In this document: positions 18,831 to 28,010 of the stretch, piece by piece
Numbering within the stretch: position 1 is the stretch's first letter
How the letters are laid out: each line of letters starts with the position of its first letter
Assembly: GCF_014645375.1 (NCBI RefSeq)
Contig: NZ_BMLT01000006.1
Coordinates: forward strand, 124,001-188,000
DNA: 64,000 nt
Source of the DNA: Marinobacterium nitratireducens
GTDB lineage: Bacteria > Pseudomonadota > Gammaproteobacteria > Pseudomonadales > Balneatricaceae
Direction: 5' to 3'
Position numbers and translations under genes: made by a program
Notes under the pieces: model-generated
Told to the model about the DNA's origin: nothing
Database searches by the model: none
Seen by the model: only the letters and a program-made list of their open reading frames with translations

Positions 18831-19828
18831 AACGGGTCAGTGCCCCCGGCAAGATCATCCTCAGCGGGGAGCACGCGGTGGTCTACGGCAAGCCTGCGCT
18901 GGCGCTGGCCGTGGACCGCCGCATGAAGGTCACCTTCGAACCCGACCGCCTGCCGCGACTGAGCTGGCACACCGGCGACCGCGGTCACAGCCTCGGCCTG
19001 GAAAAGTTCTCATCCCTGCGGCGGCGTCTCGACAGCTACTTCGAGCGTTACCTGCGGGGCGAGCTGAGTATCGGTCAGATACTGCGCAAGCCCGGCGAGC
19101 TGGTGTTCTACGCCGTTGATATGGCGCGGGTGCTGTCCGGACTCGAGCAGCTGCCCAAGGGGCGCGTGCATATCGACTCCGAGATTCCCATCGGTGCCGG
19201 CATGGGCTCCTCCGCCGCGCTGATCGCCTGCCTGCTGAAACTCTTCGGCCATTTCGAAAGTCGCGACGAGCTGGTGCGCCAGGTGCGTCATTGCGAGCGC
19301 CTGCAGCATGGTCGGGGCAGTCTGATCGACGCCGCCACCGTTTGTCTCGGCGGGCTGGTGCGGGTGCAGGGCGAGAGCTTCGAGGCGCAGCCGCTGTCGC
19401 CGGACGGTCTTGGCGCGGGCTGGTTCTGGGTTTACACCGGTACGCCCTCGAGCAGTACCGGTACCTGCGTCGAACACGTGCGCACCGGCTTTGCCGATTC
19501 GGATATCTGGAGCGAGTTTGGCGATATCACCGAGCGTTTCGAGGCGGCGCTGGCACAGGACGAGGCGGTCGTCGAACTGCTGCGCGCCAATCACCGCCTG
19601 CTGACGCGTATCGGCGTGGTACCCGCCGAGTGCGGACGCTTTGCCGAACGCGTGGAACAGCGTGGTGGCGCCGCCAAAATCTGCGGCGCCGGTGCCGTTT
19701 CCGGCGACCGCGGAGGCCTGATGCTGGTATGGCTGCCGCAGGGCACGCCGCAGTCGCTGCAGCTGCCGCGCGACTGGCACTGGGGGGCGCTGCACGAGGA
19801 ACGGCAGGGAGTACGGTTCGAGCCGTAG
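18824..19828 (+). CDS. GHMP kinase, mevalonate or phosphomevalonate kinase (first of two)
   Basis: A 334-residue GHMP-superfamily kinase starting at a GTG inside the end of mvaS. The N-terminal block VSAPGKIILSGEHAVVYGKP is the mevalonate-kinase signature. The phosphate loop is PIGAGMGSSAALIACLLK near residue 125, and the C-terminal motif 3 is CGAGAVSGDRGGLMLVWLP. With a true decarboxylase in the operon, both a mevalonate kinase and a phosphomevalonate kinase are needed, and the two kinases here presumably split these roles. Which does which cannot be settled by eye; the signature favours mevalonate kinase for this one. Its TAG stop codon lies inside a palindromic repeat (19825-19896). Confidence 0.75.
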   Translation: MLKRVSAPGKIILSGEHAVVYGKPALALAVDRRMKVTFEPDRLPRLSWHTGDRGHSLGLEKFSSLRRRLDSYFERYLRGELSIGQILRKPGELVFYAVDMARVLSGLEQLPKGRVHIDSEIPIGAGMGSSAALIACLLKLFGHFESRDELVRQVRHCERLQHGRGSLIDAATVCLGGLVRVQGESFEAQPLSPDGLGAGWFWVYTGTPSSSTGTCVEHVRTGFADSDIWSEFGDITERFEAALAQDEAVVELLRANHRLLTRIGVVPAECGRFAERVEQRGGAAKICGAGAVSGDRGGLMLVWLPQGTPQSLQLPRDWHWGALHEERQGVRFEP

Positions 19829-19896
19829 GGTGCTGCTGAACGCAGTGAAGCGCACCGGAAATCGTGGTGCGGTTCGCTCCGATCACCAGCACCCTA
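19825..19896. repeat. GTAGGGTGC palindromic repeat, copy 1
   Basis: GTAGGGTGCTG at the left pairs with CAGCACCCTAC at the right. Inside, GTGAAGCGCACCG and GGTGCGGTTCGCTC also face each other. The second base onward supplies the TAG stop codon of the preceding kinase. Related copies are at 24232-24295 and 26000-26057. Confidence 0.8.
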
Positions 19897-19930
19897 CGTT
19901 AGGTCACTAGGGACGTTTTGGGAGGCGGGT

Positions 19931-20875
19931 TTGCTACAGCTGGATAACTGGCGAGAGATCCGCGTATCAGCCCCCGGCAGCATCATGCTGATGGGCGAGC
20001 ACGCGGTACTGTACGGCGAAAGGGCCATCGCCTGTGCGGTCGACCGTTACATGCGCCTGCGGCTGACCCGGCGCGAGGATCGTGCGGTCATCATACGCTC
20101 GGCGCTGGCCGAGGTGCAGGGTACGCTGGATGCGCTGCCGCAGGAGCCGCGCCTGAGTTTCGTGCTGGCCACAGTCGGCCTGTATGCCGGACGTCTGCCG
20201 GCGGGCTTCGAGCTGGATATAGAATCGGAATTTTCCCACACCGTCGGTCTCGGCTCGTCGGCGGCGGTGACCGCGGCGCTGGTTGCGGCGCTCAGCGCCT
20301 ACGCAGGTGACGACACCGGGCCCCAGGCGGTCTTCGACGCGGCCCTGGACGTGATCCATGCGGTGCAGGGACGCGGCTCGGGTACCGACCTCGCCGCCAG
20401 CGTACAGGGTGGCCTGATCGGCTACCGGGTGACGCCACGCCAGCTGGAACGGCTGCCGGGCCTGCCGGAAATCTGTCTGTACTACAGCGGCTACAAGACC
20501 CGGACACCTGATGTGCTGGAGCGGGTCGCGCAAGCCTCGAAAGGCTACGAGGCCCTGTACCTGGACCTGTACCGGCTGATGGGCAGGACCTGCGAGCAGG
20601 CCGAAGCGGCGATTTTGCGTCAGGACTGGCCGGCGCTCGGACGCCTGATGAATATCTATCAGGGGCTGATGGATGCGCTCGGCGTCAACGATGCCACCCT
20701 GGCGCAGATGGTCTATCGGCTGCGCGCGAATCCGCAGGTGCTCGGCTGCAAGATCAGCGGCTCGGGGCTTGGCGACTGCGTGCTTGCGCTCGGGGCGGAC
20801 GATTCGCTGGCCTGCGACTATCAACGGATACCGGTGGCGGTCAGCCCGGAGGGAGTCAGGATTGAGTATCACTAA
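19931..20875 (+). CDS. GHMP kinase, phosphomevalonate or mevalonate kinase (second of two)
   Basis: A 314-residue GHMP-superfamily kinase starting at TTG with GGAGG five bases upstream. Motif 1 is VSAPGSIMLMGEHAVLYGER, motif 2 is VGLGSSAAVTAALVAAL near residue 100, and motif 3 is KISGSGLGDCVLALG near residue 275. Besides the other kinase and before the decarboxylase, it should supply the missing kinase step of the pathway. Its first motif also looks like mevalonate kinase, so it could be the mevalonate kinase and the previous gene the phosphomevalonate kinase. It overlaps the decarboxylase start by 14 bases. Confidence 0.75.
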   Translation: MLQLDNWREIRVSAPGSIMLMGEHAVLYGERAIACAVDRYMRLRLTRREDRAVIIRSALAEVQGTLDALPQEPRLSFVLATVGLYAGRLPAGFELDIESEFSHTVGLGSSAAVTAALVAALSAYAGDDTGPQAVFDAALDVIHAVQGRGSGTDLAASVQGGLIGYRVTPRQLERLPGLPEICLYYSGYKTRTPDVLERVAQASKGYEALYLDLYRLMGRTCEQAEAAILRQDWPALGRLMNIYQGLMDALGVNDATLAQMVYRLRANPQVLGCKISGSGLGDCVLALGADDSLACDYQRIPVAVSPEGVRIEYH

Positions 20876-21860
20876 GCAAGCGGTCATACAGGCGCAGTTG
20901 CCGGCGAAGCTGGCGCCGCAGGACGCTGCCGAGGCGTTCGCGCCGAGCAATATCGCGCTATGCAAGTACTGGGGCAAGCGTGATGCAGAGCTGAATCTGC
21001 CGATCAACAACAGTCTGTCGGTGTCGCTCGGGCATCTCGGTACCCGTACCCGGCTGGAAAGCGCACCGGACGGAACGGACCGGGTCTACCTGAATGGCGT
21101 CGAGCAGGCGCAGGACCAGCCTTTTGCCGCCAAGCTGCTGGCGTTCGTCGAGCTGTTCCGCGCCGGTCGCGCGCTGCCGGTGCATGTCCATACCGAAAAC
21201 AACATTCCCACCGCGGCGGGCCTGGCGTCCTCCGCTTCCGGCTTCGCCGCGCTGACGCTGGCGCTCGATCGCTGGCTGCAGCTGGGACTGGCCCCCGAGG
21301 TGCTGTCGGCCTTTGCCCGCATGGGCAGCGGCAGCGCCTGTCGTTCGCTGTTCGAGGGGTTCGTCGAGTGGCGCGACGGCATCCACGACGACGGTATGGA
21401 TTCCCACGGGGTGCCGATCCCGGCACGCTGGCCCGGGCTGCAGATCGGGCTGGTCAAGGTCGCCACCGGCGAGAAGGCGGTCGGCAGCCGCGCCGGCATG
21501 CAACGCACCATCGAGACCGCCCATCTGTATCAGAGCTGGCCGTTGCAGGCCGCGGCCGATCTGGAAAAGCTGCACCAGGCGATCGCCTCGCGCGATTTCG
21601 CGCTGCTGGGGCAGACCGCCGAGCAGAACGCGCTGTCGATGCACGCGACCATGATCGCGTCCTGGCCGCCGCTTTTGTACTGGCAGCCGGAGTCGGTAGC
21701 GGCGATGCAGCGGGTCTGGCAGCTGCGCGAAGCGGGGCTTGCGGTCTACTTCACCATGGATGCGGGCCCCAACCTCAAGCTGCTGTTCGAGGTTCAGGAC
21801 CGTCCGGCGGTCGAGGCTGCCTTTCCCGGTCTCGAGGTTGTGGCGCCGTTCGGCGACTGA
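20862..21860 (+). CDS. mvaD: Diphosphomevalonate decarboxylase
   Basis: A 332-residue GHMP-family enzyme converting mevalonate 5-diphosphate to IPP with ATP. The signature APSNIALCKYWGKRDAELNL is near residue 24, NNSLSVSLGHLGTRTRL follows, and ASSASGFAALTLALDRWL is the phosphate loop. MGSGSACRSLFEGFVEW and the catalytic aspartate in TMDAGPNLKLLFE are both intact. The TTG at 20862 with GGAGG before it fits the family start. A longer in-frame ATG at 20673 would add 63 residues of unrelated sequence encoded inside the kinase gene and is rejected. All pathway steps from acetoacetyl-CoA to IPP/DMAPP are now covered. Confidence 0.92.
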   Translation: MSITKQAVIQAQLPAKLAPQDAAEAFAPSNIALCKYWGKRDAELNLPINNSLSVSLGHLGTRTRLESAPDGTDRVYLNGVEQAQDQPFAAKLLAFVELFRAGRALPVHVHTENNIPTAAGLASSASGFAALTLALDRWLQLGLAPEVLSAFARMGSGSACRSLFEGFVEWRDGIHDDGMDSHGVPIPARWPGLQIGLVKVATGEKAVGSRAGMQRTIETAHLYQSWPLQAAADLEKLHQAIASRDFALLGQTAEQNALSMHATMIASWPPLLYWQPESVAAMQRVWQLREAGLAVYFTMDAGPNLKLLFEVQDRPAVEAAFPGLEVVAPFGD

Positions 21861-21861
21861 T

Positions 21862-24207
21862 ATGACCGGCAGCGACACCGTATCCGGCTTTATACTGAGC
21901 CGCCAGCAGCGCGATACCCGCGAGGGTATTGCGCTGCTGTACTGGATCAGCACCGACAACGGACCGGTGCCTGTCCGTGTGCCGGACCAGGACGCGGTGC
22001 TGTTCGTGCATCAGCACGACGACGAACGGGTGCTGTGCGCACTCGAGGGGCTCGACGGCTGGCGGCTCGAGCCGCGGCCGCTGAAGGATCTCACCGGCGC
22101 GCCGGTGGCCGCGCTTTACTGCCGCAGCCTCAAGCTGTTCCGCCAGGTGTCGGAGCGGCTGCGCTGCGCCGGCGTGGCGATGCTCGAGGACGACATCCGT
22201 CCGGTCGACCGCTATCTGATGGAGCGTTTTATCCAGGGCGGTGTCGAGGTCACAGGACCCGGAAGCGGGACGCCGCGACTGCGGCCCTGCGATTACCGGC
22301 CACGCCTGAAGATGTTGTCGATCGACCTCGAAACCAGCCTCAGCGCCGACCGCATTCTGTCCATTGGCCTCAGCGGCGACGGGTACGGCCGGGTGCTGCT
22401 GTGTGGCAGCGGCGAGGATCTCGACTGGCTCGAGTACGTGCCGGACGAGCGTCGGCTGCTGGAGCGCCTGATGGAGGAGGTGGCGTCCTTCGATCCCGAT
22501 ATCTTCATCGGCTGGAATGTCATCGATTTCGACTTTCGCGTACTCGAAGCGCGGGCCCGGGCACTGGGGCTCAAGCTGCGCCTGGGGCGCGACGGTGATG
22601 CGCTGCAGCTGGTGCGCGGCGGTCAGGGCAAGCATTTCGTGCGCCTTGGCGGGCGCCTGGTGGTCGACGGTATCGACACCCTGCGCGGCGCCACCTACCA
22701 GTTCGAAAGCTTTTCGCTTGAATTCGTCGCCCGGGAGCTGCTTGGACGCGGCAAGCTGATCGATCACGTCGATGCCCGCGGCGCCGAAATCCAGCGCCTG
22801 TATCGCGAAGATCCGGTGGCGCTGGCGCGCTACAACCTCGAGGACTGTGCGCTGGTGCAGGATATCTTCGCCAGGGCACAGCTGCTGCATTATCTGATCG
22901 AACGCTGCCGCCTGACCGGCCTTGCACTGGACAAGGTGGGTGGTTCGGCGGCGGCGTTCGACAACCAGTACCTGCCGCGGCTGCACCGGGCGGGATACGT
23001 CGCCGCCGAGTATGCCTCCGGAGTCAGCGGGCTGTCGATTCCCGGTGGTTTCGTGATGGATTCCCGGCCCGGGCTCTATCGCCAGGTGCTGGTGCTGGAC
23101 TTCAAGAGCCTGTATCCAAGCATCATTCGCACCTTCTGTGTCGACCCCTGCGGGCTTGCCGAGGGCCTGCGCGAGGGCGCCGACCCGGAGGATCTGGTAC
23201 CGGGCTTCAACGGCGCCATCTTCGCTCGCAGCCGCAGCATTCTGCCGTCGATCATCGAGCGCCTGTGGCAGGCCCGCGACGAGGCCAAGCGCGAACGCAA
23301 CGCGCCGCTGTCCCAGGCCATCAAGATCATCATGAATTCCTTCTACGGCGTGCTCGGCTCCAACCTCTGCCGTTTCTACGATCAGCGGCTTTCAGGCTCC
23401 ATCACCCTGCGTGGCCATGAAATCCTCAATCGCACCCGCGACGAGATCGAGCGTCACTTCGGCTTTACCGTCATCTACGGCGATACCGATTCGGTGTTCG
23501 TGTGGCTGGGCGACGATTGCAGCGACGACCAGGCGCAGAGGCACGGCCAGGCGCTGGCCGGGCACCTCAACGGCTGGTGGCGTGCGCAACTGGAGGCGCG
23601 CTTCGGTCTCGTCAGCTTTCTCGAAATCCAGTACGAGAGTCACTTCCGCCGCTTTCTGATGCCGCGCATGCGCCATTCGGAAGCGGGCAGCAAGAAACGT
23701 TACGCGGGGCTGAAGCGCCTGCCGGACGGCGGTGACGAGCTGGTGTTCAAGGGCCTGGAAAACGTGCGTACCGACTGGACGCCGCTGGCGCGCCGGGTGC
23801 AGCACGAGCTGTACGAGCGGGTTTTTCGCGAGCAGCCCTACGAGGCGTTTCTGCGCGATACGGTGGCGCGGGTATTTGCCGGCGAGCTGGATGAAGAGCT
23901 GGTCTACCGCAAGCGCCTGCGTCGGCCGCTGCACGAGTATCGGCGCAACCGGCCGCCGCAGGTGCAGGCCGCGCTCAAGGCGGAGCAGGCGCTGCAGCAG
24001 GCCGGGCGGCAGAGCCGTCTGCGCACGGGCTCCCGGATCGAATACCTGATCACCGTCAACGGGCCCGAGCCGCTGGACTTCCGCCGTTCGCCGATCGATT
24101 ACCAGCACTATATCGACCGCCAGCTCAAGCCGGTGGTCGATACCCTGCTGCCGTTCCTGGGCCGTGACTTCGACTCCCTGGTCGCCCCGCAGCTGGATCT
24201 GTTTTAA
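21862..24207 (+). CDS. polB: DNA polymerase II, family B
   Basis: A 781-residue polymerase, almost the length of E. coli Pol II (783). The proofreading domain has ExoI LSIDLETSLS near residue 153 and ExoII FIGWNVIDFDFR near 215. The polymerase domain has motif A LDFKSLYPSIIRTF near 413, motif B IKIIMNSFYGVLGS near 488, motif C IYGDTDSVFVW near 538 and KKRYAGLK near 612. In E. coli it is SOS-controlled and bypasses or restarts at lesions. It begins one base after mvaD with no clear ribosome site, so it may be translated by coupling. No LexA box is visible immediately upstream, though mvaD coding sequence occupies that space. Confidence 0.95.
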   Translation: MTGSDTVSGFILSRQQRDTREGIALLYWISTDNGPVPVRVPDQDAVLFVHQHDDERVLCALEGLDGWRLEPRPLKDLTGAPVAALYCRSLKLFRQVSERLRCAGVAMLEDDIRPVDRYLMERFIQGGVEVTGPGSGTPRLRPCDYRPRLKMLSIDLETSLSADRILSIGLSGDGYGRVLLCGSGEDLDWLEYVPDERRLLERLMEEVASFDPDIFIGWNVIDFDFRVLEARARALGLKLRLGRDGDALQLVRGGQGKHFVRLGGRLVVDGIDTLRGATYQFESFSLEFVARELLGRGKLIDHVDARGAEIQRLYREDPVALARYNLEDCALVQDIFARAQLLHYLIERCRLTGLALDKVGGSAAAFDNQYLPRLHRAGYVAAEYASGVSGLSIPGGFVMDSRPGLYRQVLVLDFKSLYPSIIRTFCVDPCGLAEGLREGADPEDLVPGFNGAIFARSRSILPSIIERLWQARDEAKRERNAPLSQAIKIIMNSFYGVLGSNLCRFYDQRLSGSITLRGHEILNRTRDEIERHFGFTVIYGDTDSVFVWLGDDCSDDQAQRHGQALAGHLNGWWRAQLEARFGLVSFLEIQYESHFRRFLMPRMRHSEAGSKKRYAGLKRLPDGGDELVFKGLENVRTDWTPLARRVQHELYERVFREQPYEAFLRDTVARVFAGELDEELVYRKRLRRPLHEYRRNRPPQVQAALKAEQALQQAGRQSRLRTGSRIEYLITVNGPEPLDFRRSPIDYQHYIDRQLKPVVDTLLPFLGRDFDSLVAPQLDLF

Positions 24208-24231
24208 AGCCCCAGCAATGCCTGGGCGGAT

Positions 24232-24295
24232 GTAGGGTGCTGGTAACGCACCGTTGGCATTTCGGTGCGCTTCGTTTCACTCAGCGGCACCCTAC
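24232..24295. repeat. GTAGGGTGC palindromic repeat, copy 2
   Basis: GTAGGGTGC opens and GCACCCTAC closes the element, with ACGCACCG and CGGTGCGC facing each other inside. It lies between the converging polB and adenine deaminase genes, where it could also serve as a bidirectional terminator. Confidence 0.75.
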
Positions 24296-24302
24296 ATACG
24301 AA

Positions 24303-25436
<1,134 letters not shown>

Positions 25437-25442
25437 GCCTTT

Positions 25443-25934
25443 TCAACGCTCGGCCAGCGGCGTGGCGAAGGTGTAGTCCATATCCCAGGGGAAGCGGATC
25501 CAGGTGTCCTGGCTGACTTCGGTGATGAAGGTGTCGACCAGCGGTTTGCCGGCCGGCTTGGCGTAAATGGTCGCGAAGTGGGCCTTGGGCAGCATGTCGC
25601 GCACGCACTGGGCGGTCTTGCCGGTGTCCACCAGGTCGTCGACCAGAATCATGCCTTCGCCGTCGCCTTCGACGCGCTTGAGGATATTGAGCTTGCCCTG
25701 GGCCATTTCGGCGCCGTCGTCGCTCTTGCCGTAGCTGGTGACGCAGACGGTATCGATCAGGCGAATATCCAGCTCGCGGGCCAGTATGGCAGCCGGTACC
25801 ATGCCGCCACGGGTGATCGCGATGATACCTTTCCAGGGGCCCTGCTCGAGCAGGCGCCAGGACAGGGCGCGGGCATTGCGGTGCAGTTCTTCCCAGGAAA
25901 CCGGAAAGTCTTTGCGATAGGGCACGGACGCCAT
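25443..25934 (-). CDS. gpt: Xanthine-guanine phosphoribosyltransferase
   Basis: A 163-residue purine salvage enzyme. The PRPP-binding motif is [20 protein letters not shown] near residue 92, and [16 protein letters not shown] near residue 40 is the upstream conserved loop. [20 protein letters not shown] and [13 protein letters not shown] near the C-terminus match E. coli Gpt almost residue for residue. The ATG at 25934 gives the family start; an in-frame ATG 96 bases upstream is in the repeat-bearing intergenic region. Transcribed toward the adenine deaminase gene. Confidence 0.92.
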   Translation of the reverse strand: MASVPYRKDFPVSWEELHRNARALSWRLLEQGPWKGIIAITRGGMVPAAILARELDIRLIDTVCVTSYGKSDDGAEMAQGKLNILKRVEGDGEGMILVDDLVDTGKTAQCVRDMLPKAHFATIYAKPAGKPLVDTFITEVSQDTWIRFPWDMDYTFATPLAER

Positions 25935-25999
25935 CGGTTGTTCTCCATCAATAGCTTTGCAGCGACCGGCGTATTCTAACCGAAGAGTCAGGATCAGGT

Positions 26000-26057
26000 G
26001 TAGGGTGCTGGTGAACGGAGTGAACCGCACCGGTACGATGGTGCGGTTCCCGAGGGT
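26000..26057. repeat. GTAGGGTGC palindromic repeat, copy 3, right end altered
   Basis: The left half GTAGGGTGCTGGTGAACGGAGTGAACCGCACCGG is almost identical to copy 1. The right half starts GGTGCGGTTC but then diverges to CCGAGGGTCC, lacking the closing CACCCTAC. Confidence 0.6.
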
Positions 26058-26100
26058 CCGTGGATTCGGGACGGGTACGCGTGGCGTCTCTGTATAGGTA

Positions 26101-26168
26101 ACGTGTCACCCGTCACCCGTCACCCGTCACCCGTCACGCGTTACAAGTTACGCGTTACAAGTTACACG
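26101..26168. repeat. Period-7 GTCACCC tandem repeat
   Basis: Five GTCACCC-type units in direct order are followed by variants GTCACGC, GTTACAA, GTTACGC, GTTACAA and GTTACAC, ending one base before the stop codon of the 8-oxoguanine deaminase gene. Total about ten units. Confidence 0.85.
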
Positions 26169-27530
26169 TCAGCCCTGTGCCTTCTGCGCCAGCCGGCGCG
26201 CGGCGGCGCGGTGGTCGGCAACCAGCTCACCGAGGTCGACGTCCGGCAGGGAGCCGTCGATCACCTTCCAGTCGCCGCCGACCATGACCCGGTCCGCCTG
26301 CTGGGCGCCGCACAGCAGCAGGGCGGCGAGCGGGTCGTGGCTGCCGGAAAAACGCAGCTCGTCGAGGCGGAAGAGGGCGAGGTCGGCCTGTTTGCCCGGG
26401 GCCAGCACGCCGATGTCGTCCCGCCCAAGCACCCGGGCCGAGCCACTGGTGGCCCAGCGATAGGCGTCGAAGTGGGTGACCCTGGACGCCCCGTAACGCA
26501 GACGCTGCAGGTACATGCCCTGGCGTACCTCGTTGATCAGGTTGGAGCCGTCGTTGGAGGCAGAGCCGTCGACCCCGAGCCCCACCGGTGCTCCGGCCGC
26601 CTCGAGTTCGAGATTTCGGCAAATGCCCGAGGCCAGCATCATGTTGGAGCTCGGGCAATGACAGATGCCGACGCCGGCAGCGCCGAGACGGCGGATCTCG
26701 TCGTCGTTGAAGTGAATGCCGTGGGCCAGCCAGGTGCGATCGCTGAGCCAGCCGACGCTCTCGAGGTAGTCGACGGTACGCATGCCGAAGCGCTGCTCGC
26801 AGAAGGCCTCCTCGTCGAGGGTTTCGGCCAGGTGGGTGTGCAGCCGCACGTCGAGTCGTTCGGCCAGCGCCGCGCTTTCACGCATGATCTCGGTGGTGAC
26901 GGAAAATGGCGAGCAGGGCGCCAGCGCGATCTGCACCCGGGCGCCGTCGCCGTGCTCGTGGTAGCGGTGGATCAGGCGTTCGCTGTCCTTAAGGATCTGC
27001 TCTTCGGTCTGTACCGTGCTTTGCGGCGGCAGGCCGCCGTCTTGCTCGCCGAGGCTCATCGAGCCGCGGGTCAGCATGACCCTGATTCCGACCGCCCGTG
27101 CCTGCTCGACCTGCACGTCGACCGCCTCTTCCATTCCGCTGGGGAACAGGTAGTGATGGTCGGCGGCGGTGGTGCAGCCGGACAGCAGCAACTCGGTCAG
27201 CGCCAGTCGCGAAGCCTGGGCGTGCATCTCCGGATCGAGGTGCGCCCATACGCCGTAGAGGCTCTTGAGCCAGGGAAACAGCTCCTTGTTGAGCGCATCC
27301 GGATAGGCGCGGGTCAGGGTCTGGTAGAAGTGGTGATGAGTGTTGATCAGGCCGGGCAGCACAACATGCTCGCCGGCGTCGAAAATCTCGTCACAGGGGG
27401 CGCTCGGTTGCTGCCCCCGCGCCACCAGTTCGACGATGCGTGCATCCGATACCACGATGCCGCCGGCGGCGTCATCGTCGATACCGGTATAGAGGGCCAG
27501 GGGGTTCTTGATCCAGAGTCGCTTGCTCAT
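26169..27530 (-). CDS. 8-oxoguanine deaminase, amidohydrolase family
   Basis: A 453-residue amidohydrolase. Metal ligands are in LINTHHHFYQTLTRAYPDA near residue 66, HTHLAETLDEE near 235, HGIHFND near 275 and GLGVDGSASNDGSN near 320. The sequence resembles P. aeruginosa PA0142, characterised as 8-oxoguanine deaminase, which makes urate from the oxidised base. In Pseudomonas PA0142 also lies near the adenine deaminase PA0148. All three minus-strand genes here process free purine bases, which supports the assignment. Guanine deaminase or an S-adenosylhomocysteine/thiomethyladenosine deaminase of the same superfamily are less likely alternatives. The ATG at 27530 gives the usual family start. 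Confidence 0.82.
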   Translation of the reverse strand: MSKRLWIKNPLALYTGIDDDAAGGIVVSDARIVELVARGQQPSAPCDEIFDAGEHVVLPGLINTHHHFYQTLTRAYPDALNKELFPWLKSLYGVWAHLDPEMHAQASRLALTELLLSGCTTAADHHYLFPSGMEEAVDVQVEQARAVGIRVMLTRGSMSLGEQDGGLPPQSTVQTEEQILKDSERLIHRYHEHGDGARVQIALAPCSPFSVTTEIMRESAALAERLDVRLHTHLAETLDEEAFCEQRFGMRTVDYLESVGWLSDRTWLAHGIHFNDDEIRRLGAAGVGICHCPSSNMMLASGICRNLELEAAGAPVGLGVDGSASNDGSNLINEVRQGMYLQRLRYGASRVTHFDAYRWATSGSARVLGRDDIGVLAPGKQADLALFRLDELRFSGSHDPLAALLLCGAQQADRVMVGGDWKVIDGSLPDVDLGELVADHRAAARRLAQKAQG

Positions 27531-28010
27531 GCGGGTTCCTCAAAACGGTTGCTTACCGACAGTGCCGTATGCAGATGCGCTGCCGGGCCGGTCGGGTTGT
27601 TTAAGGCGTAAACCCTTCGCCATGAGTCTGTATACAAAGAGCGGGTATATGGTGTGCATTATGCTGTGGTCTGCGTCCGGCTGCAAGGCGCGACGAGTCA
27701 GCTGCTGTACAGCTGGATTTTTGTAGTAGTCAATAGAGTGTGGGGAGGGTTAGCGGCGCACTGCAGCGAGTTTCGGGTTCTGAGTGCGTACGGGCGTCGC
27801 GTAACCGCCATGGACGGTGGAATTCCTGAAAACGCAGGAGCGGTTTTCAGGGAACCCGCCATATCGATCCGGGAACCGGGTCGATGGGTTTCGGCTGGCA
27901 AGCATTCTCTCGATGCGTTTAATATGATGTTCACGGCTCCCGGTACCGTTGGAACCCTGAGATCGCGCCGTTTCGTCCATTTCGCATATTCACAACTCCC
28001 GAGGTACCCG
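27531..28010. other. 480-base intergenic region with an inverted repeat
   Basis: Between divergent genes and presumably holding both promoters. The only clear structure is TTCCTGAAAAC (27823-27833) mirrored by GTTTTCAGGGAA (27843-27854) around GCAGGAGCG, a near-perfect inverted repeat with one bulged base. No T-run follows, so it looks more like an operator or RNA hairpin than a terminator. The stretch 27610-27750 is richer in A+T than its surroundings. No gene seen. Confidence 0.5.

Noticed and set aside
20673-20861. N-terminal extension of the decarboxylase
   Set aside because: It lies wholly inside the kinase gene, is arginine-rich shadow sequence, and the TTG at 20862 has a good ribosome site and the family start.
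26101-26168. CRISPR-like short repeats (GTCACCC)
   Set aside because: Seven-base units in direct contact with no spacers; a simple tandem repeat.
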